From positions 186,001 through 250,000 of the forward strand of contig JAANDG010000114.1 in NCBI GenBank assembly GCA_036852015.1: a DNA stretch of 64,000 nucleotides. The letters run 5' to 3'. The position numbers were made by a program, and so were the translations under genes. The DNA is from Pelodera strongyloides. Lineage: Eukaryota; Nematoda; Chromadorea; Rhabditida; Rhabditidae. Positions 61,511 through 64,000 of this stretch are shown here, piece by piece (positions within the stretch are counted from its first letter, which is position 1; each line of letters begins with the position of its first letter). Below the pieces are notes generated by a model. The model was not told where the DNA came from. It saw only the letters and a program-made list of their open reading frames with translations, and did not search any database.

Positions 61511-61869
61511 ATGTCTCGGCAGGCATCTCCTCCTAACTCTCCGTCAGCACTCTCCACTTCAAACATTATGCTTGGTGTGAGTGACGATGAAGCACCCAGG
61601 AAGAAACCGCCAAAGGTATGAATAATTATTTACCGGAAAGTATTTATTTCAATTTGTCTTTGCTATATCTCCGATGAATTCACCTGAAACATACAAGTGT
61701 TTTTATAAAAGTTGTGAACCTGATAATAACACGCGCGTGTTGTTGATACACTGTGCATAATATCAATGGCGGCTTCCAGCACAAACTCCAGTCAAAGCCG
61801 AGCAAGCTGACAATCACCGACGAGACGAGCGGACCAGACACTGGATCAATAAGAAAACCTCCGCCAAAG
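61511..61869 (+). CDS. First exons of an unrecognised gene
   Basis: Exon 1 (61511-61615) encodes MSRQASPPNSP and ends in APRKKPPK at a GTATGA donor. Exon 2 (61780-61869) follows a TTCCAG acceptor, encodes HKLQSKPSKL, and ends in the similar SIRKPPPK. Both are phase 0, and both end with a proline-lysine motif, which suggests an internally repeated, disordered, basic protein. A possible third exon at about 62588-62679 (MTEKAKKNILKRTLSD) does not fit in phase directly. Function unknown. Confidence 0.45.
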
Positions 61870-63454
61870 GTAGATCTTCTAAATTGCGATTTTTTGCTGG
61901 AACAAATGGTCTGAAAGCTCGGCATTCAATTTTTTTTCAATTAAACTTAAATGTGTTTCGAAATTGGTCACTGGGGATTGAGTGTTTGCGTGATCGTACT
62001 TGTCTTACACTTACGTAATAGGAAAAGCAAAACATTTGGAATTCCCACTTTTTGCGCAATAAATAGTTATAGTTTATGGACGTTGCTCATAGAACACGCT
62101 ACAAATAATTTCCTCAACTAAATTGCTTTTCCTCAGTTCATTCCATTTATATATCCAGTTGGCAGTAACTTTGTCGGTGTAATGGTTTCCGCTTCAGATT
62201 ATTACCCAATTATATTTTTCTTTATAAGTAGTGTTAAACGCCATACTTTCGTGTCAGTTTCCTCATTTGGAATTCTAAAGCATAGTTTTTTGTATGTTTG
62301 ACGTAAGCTTTGGTCATTGAGACCATAAAATACATGTACGACTTTTCCAAAATATGTCTTCAATTTTACAGTACAAAATGCATTATGCCCTAGCATATAA
62401 TGACTGAGTCTCTTGTTTTTCGCGTTGACTTTACTGTCCACTTTATGTAGAAGTTTCTTTTCATGTAACGGTATTCCACTTAAACTTGTATGCTCCCGCG
62501 TTTGGTAGATGCTACTCACTTATCTCGCCTATTTGACTATTTACCCATTTCTGAATTAACCACTATCATCTGACATGCTTTAACAGTTGGCTCACATACT
62601 ATGACGGAAAAAGCAAAGAAAAATATACTGAAACGAACTTTATCGGATGCTGCGACAAACAGGACGAATCATCGATCGGTAGGCCCTAGGAACCGTCCTT
62701 CTTCTCATTCAGTTTTGTAGCAGTTTTATCAACAAGCTTCTCCCAGCGTGTAAGTATCTTTATTTACCTTGTTCTCTTCAGAAATTAAAGTGGCTCAAGT
62801 ACTGTCGATTTTTTTTTCCAAAATAAGGTGACCAACCAATTGGGACCTTTTTTCACTACCGTGACAATCCGTGTGTTCTTGCTATTTATAAAAACATGAA
62901 GAATTATTATTTTCTCCCTAATCTTGTGAGTATTCACACGCGAATACAAGGAAAATCCGAAAATATTGCAAATGTTTATAGTTTCTATGTTGAAATAACA
63001 GTGAGATAAACACAAAAAAATTCACAAGAAACGTCTGTATATTCAACGATAGTTTATTACTGCGCGCATATGAGCCACAGTTAATGTAGCACAGCACTCA
63101 AAACTCTTTCAAATAAGCTCCGGTTTTTGAAGTTAATCTGATTTTTGTGCTTTGGAAAATACGGGATTATTCTTCATCTCTACCGGTGGACAAGAAGCAA
63201 CAGTTGAGGAATAATTTGCAAAATGAAATATCACCAAGAAGTAAATGAATTATATGAAAGATAATAGAATTAATAATCTTGGATAACTATGTATTGCCAT
63301 AATAATGAAACTTCTTCAACTTTATCCAAAAAGAAAGAAAAACATGTGATGACGCACGGGATGGAGAATATGCCAAATGGGTCTTGTAGTAGTGGGTTTA
63401 TTGAAGATAAAACATACCCTTTATATCATAACTATCCCCTTTCGCATTCAGATT

Positions 63455-63591
63455 GCCGCATTGGCCGGTGAAGAGGAAATGAACCCGAGTCTTGCGGGGG
63501 CACCAAAGAAACGCTTCCGCAACTGTCATGCTTCTTTTCGCCTCCGGATGTTACAAGAGCAGCACGGACACGGCACGGGATTTGAGCCGGT
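63455..63591 (+). CDS. Internal exon of an unrecognised gene, possibly the same one
   Basis: A TTCAG acceptor at about 63454 opens a frame beginning IAALAGEEEMNPSLAG and running through KKRFRNCHASFRLRMLQEQ to a GTGGGT donor after GTGFEP. Further right, short candidate exons (63636-63675 and 63733-63832) end in either an Arg/Ser-rich tail or VFTEHPEEALRDRVRH, depending on phase. I could not settle the 3' end. It may be the 3' part of the gene that starts at 61511. Confidence 0.4.
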
Positions 63592-64000
63592 GGGTTCAAG
63601 AGGCCTTTCTAGAGTTAATCAGTTTCTAGTTATGTGCAGTAATCGCACAACCACATTGCCATCAATGGGTATGGTTGGTTTTGAGGACGTGAGAGTACTA
63701 CGTAGTGTTCCCATCTCATTGGCATATCTGCAGTGTAATCAACACTCATATGGGGCCGATGACGGTTTCGCGTGTGTTCACAGAACATCCAGAAGAAGCT
63801 CTGCGCGATCGCGTACGCCACTGATTTCTCTAGTTTTTTTTGTTTCTCATTTTTGTTTAATTCAGCTTAGTTTTCAATATTGTTATTTTTCTACAGTTTT
63901 GTTTTCCTACTAAGTTCATATGAAAGGGTTAAACAAAAACCGAATTTGAATGTCTCAGTTTGAAGATGGTGCACCCATTCGTATGTTATAGAACGAACGA

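Noticed and set aside
63377..63913. 178-codon plus-strand frame
   Set aside because: Only the part after the acceptor at 63454 to the GTGGGT donor at 63591 looks like coding sequence. The remainder ends in low-complexity Phe/Tyr-rich sequence typical of intron.

Overview
The window is nuclear DNA of a nematode, most likely a rhabditid (clade V) worm. Coding sequence is cut into many small exons. Introns are AT-rich, with GTAAGT or GTATGT donors and TTTCAG or TTTTAG acceptors. Several first coding exons follow a bare 3' splice acceptor, as expected for spliced-leader trans-splicing. I joined exons by hand from reading frame, splice phase and homology between the paralogues. Six models close in frame from start to stop: 939, 590, 1170, 495, 494 and 460 residues.

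Layout. (1) 395-7527, plus strand: a single-pass receptor kinase with an extracellular part resembling fibronectin III repeats and an atypical DFS motif. Two identical tRNA-Ser(AGA) genes lie antisense in one of its introns. (2) 10223-14984, minus: a TPR-less, JmjC-only KDM6 (UTX/JMJD3) paralogue with an intact iron-binding triad. (3) 14985-21198: mobile-element remnants, repeats and one weak minus-strand gene candidate. (4) 21199-37165, minus: a complete UTX/KDM6A orthologue with TPRs, JmjC domain and C-terminal zinc-binding domain in 32 coding exons. (5) 37166-41098: a 67-bp tandem repeat, an inverted-repeat element with a minisatellite, and a partial duplicate of the next gene's 5' end. (6) 41609-45144 and 51729-55158, plus: two divergent KDM6-derived genes with the same 15-exon layout as each other. 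Their last 12 introns match UTX in order and phase, but the JmjC iron ligands are gone. (7) 47100-48340, minus: a pseudogene of the downstream esterase. (8) 57681-59741, minus: an intact arylacetamide-deacetylase-like membrane esterase. (9) 60384-60641 and 61511 onward: two poorly supported candidates.

The main result is the local KDM6 cluster: four related genes in about 45 kb. They range from a full UTX, through a short form that keeps its catalytic residues, to two derived forms that keep the fold and the four zinc cysteines but lack the Fe(II) ligands. The parent probably removes methyl groups from H3K27me3. I infer that the two derived genes encode non-catalytic, scaffold or competitor proteins.
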